From Lotus japonicus (taxonomy: Eukaryota > Streptophyta > Magnoliopsida > Fabales > Fabaceae), in assembly GCF_012489685.1 (NCBI RefSeq), contig NC_080042.1, forward strand, positions 39,127,158-39,191,157: a stretch of DNA of 64,000 bases, read 5' to 3'. A model generated the notes under the pieces. That model was not told the DNA's origin. It was given only the letters and a program-made list of their open reading frames with translations, and searched no databases. Numbering within the stretch: the stretch's first letter is position 1; each line of letters opens with the position of its first letter. A program made the position numbers and the translations under genes. Below are positions 63,401 to 64,000 of this stretch, one piece after another.

Positions 63401-64000
63401 GTGCAGTCCTGAAATGTTCAAAATTTTTGTCCACAGTTTAAGGGACTAAAATTAGGGACTGTGCCCCAGTTTCGTCGAATTCGCGCGCACGTATTTTGTT
63501 TTACGAAAGTTTCGCCCAAATTGTTCGTAGAGCTGCTTGACGGGAACATAACTCGAACAAATGTGCAGTCTTGAAATGTTCCAAATTTTTTTCCACAGTT
63601 TAAGGGACTAAAATTAGGGACTGTGCCCCAGTTTCGTCGAATACGCGCGCAGGAATTTTGTTTTACTAACGTTTCGCCCAAATTGTTCGTAGAGATGCTT
63701 GACAGGAACATAACTCGAACAAATGTGCAGTTCTGAAATGTTCCAAATTTTTGTCCACAGTTTAAGGGACTAAAATTAGGGACTGTGCCCTAGTTTCGTC
63801 GAATTCGCGCGCAAGAATTTTGTTTTATAATCGTTTTGCCCAAATTTTTCGTAGAGCTGCTCGACGGGAACATAACTCGAACAAATGTGCAGTCCTGAAA
63901 TGTTCCAAATTTTTGTCCACAGTTTAAGGGACTAAAATTAGGGACTGTGCCCCAGTTTCGTCGAATTCGCGCGCAAGAATTTTGTTTTACGAAAGTTTCA
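60440..64000 (-). repeat. 2328-bp duplication in the right satellite A block
   Basis: Sequence from about 60.44 to 62.77 kb repeats from about 62.77 kb to the window end at an offset of 2328 bp, with shared variants such as GCCCCAGCTTTTTCGAATTC, GAATACGCGCGCAGG and TTTTACTAACG. Other block matches: 58.6-59.4 kb with 61.95-62.8 kb (offset 3356) and 58.0-58.5 kb with 60.5-61.0 kb (offset 2491). Confidence 0.82.

Larger units (their letters stand above)
52042..64000 (-). repeat. Satellite A array, right block (inverted)
   Basis: The same 162-bp family as 1-14849 but on the minus strand, starting ACGTTTCGCCCAAATTG directly after satellite B. Read on the minus strand, monomers are mostly one type (CTACGAACAATTTGGGCG, with ACGTTCGTAAAACAAAA where the left block has CATAAAAC). 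The 93-bp truncated unit is absent; a different 56-bp truncated unit is used. The seven-monomer HOR of the left block is not present, so the blocks have been homogenised separately. Minus-strand frames up to 304 codons run through monomers (for example 55923-56837) and are not genes. The array continues past the window. Confidence 0.97.

Noticed and set aside
1..64000. CRISPR array or other prokaryotic repeat system
   Set aside because: Repeats are contiguous head-to-tail monomers without unique spacers, no associated genes exist, and the retroelements and heptamers are of plant type.

Overview
This window is plant repetitive DNA, and I see no host protein gene or RNA gene in it. The plant assignment rests on three things: degenerate AGGGTTT (plant telomere-type TTTAGGG) heptamers in one satellite, a Ty3/gypsy-type LTR element with an initiator-tRNA-Met-like primer binding site, and a second retroelement-like fragment. 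I cannot name the species. Two unrelated long satellites fill more than 90% of the window, as expected of pericentromeric or subtelomeric heterochromatin.

Layout. (1) 1-14849: satellite A, + orientation. The monomer is 161-162 bp, organised mostly as a 1063/1064-bp higher-order repeat (HOR) of six full monomers plus one 93-bp truncated monomer. (2) 14850-16141: a non-satellite spacer. It holds a retroelement-like fragment with a likely LTR end at 14850 (TG...), a 132-codon minus-strand frame and three 53-bp direct repeats. (3) 16142-40492 and 43779-52041: satellite B, a 343/329-bp monomer, about 95 copies. Each copy carries a short tract of telomere-like heptamers, and the 14-bp length difference equals two heptamers. 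Nested segmental duplications of 1.34, 3.72 and 6.32 kb are visible. (4) 40493-43778: a non-autonomous LTR retrotransposon on the minus strand, inserted into a B monomer with a perfect 5-bp target duplication (GAGAA). It keeps two LTRs, a PBS, a polypurine tract, a broken gag-like frame and a short relic of a Ty3/gypsy polyprotein C-terminus. Protease, reverse transcriptase, RNase H and integrase are absent. (5) 52042-64000: satellite A again, inverted, with its own 56-bp truncated monomer and a 2328-bp duplication.

The open reading frames that crowd the window are products of satellite periodicity. A is 162 = 3 x 54 bp, so frames run through successive monomers, and B repeats one 63-codon frame. 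I do not annotate them as genes.

Observations most worth a second look: an exact match to the human CENP-B box core in one monomer type of the A HOR, with near matches in most other full monomers; truncated A monomers of two independent kinds that both lack that segment; the telomere-like tract in B and the B/A junction that falls inside it; and a run of one-base deletions in one copy of the 6.3-kb duplication that looks like uncorrected long-read error.
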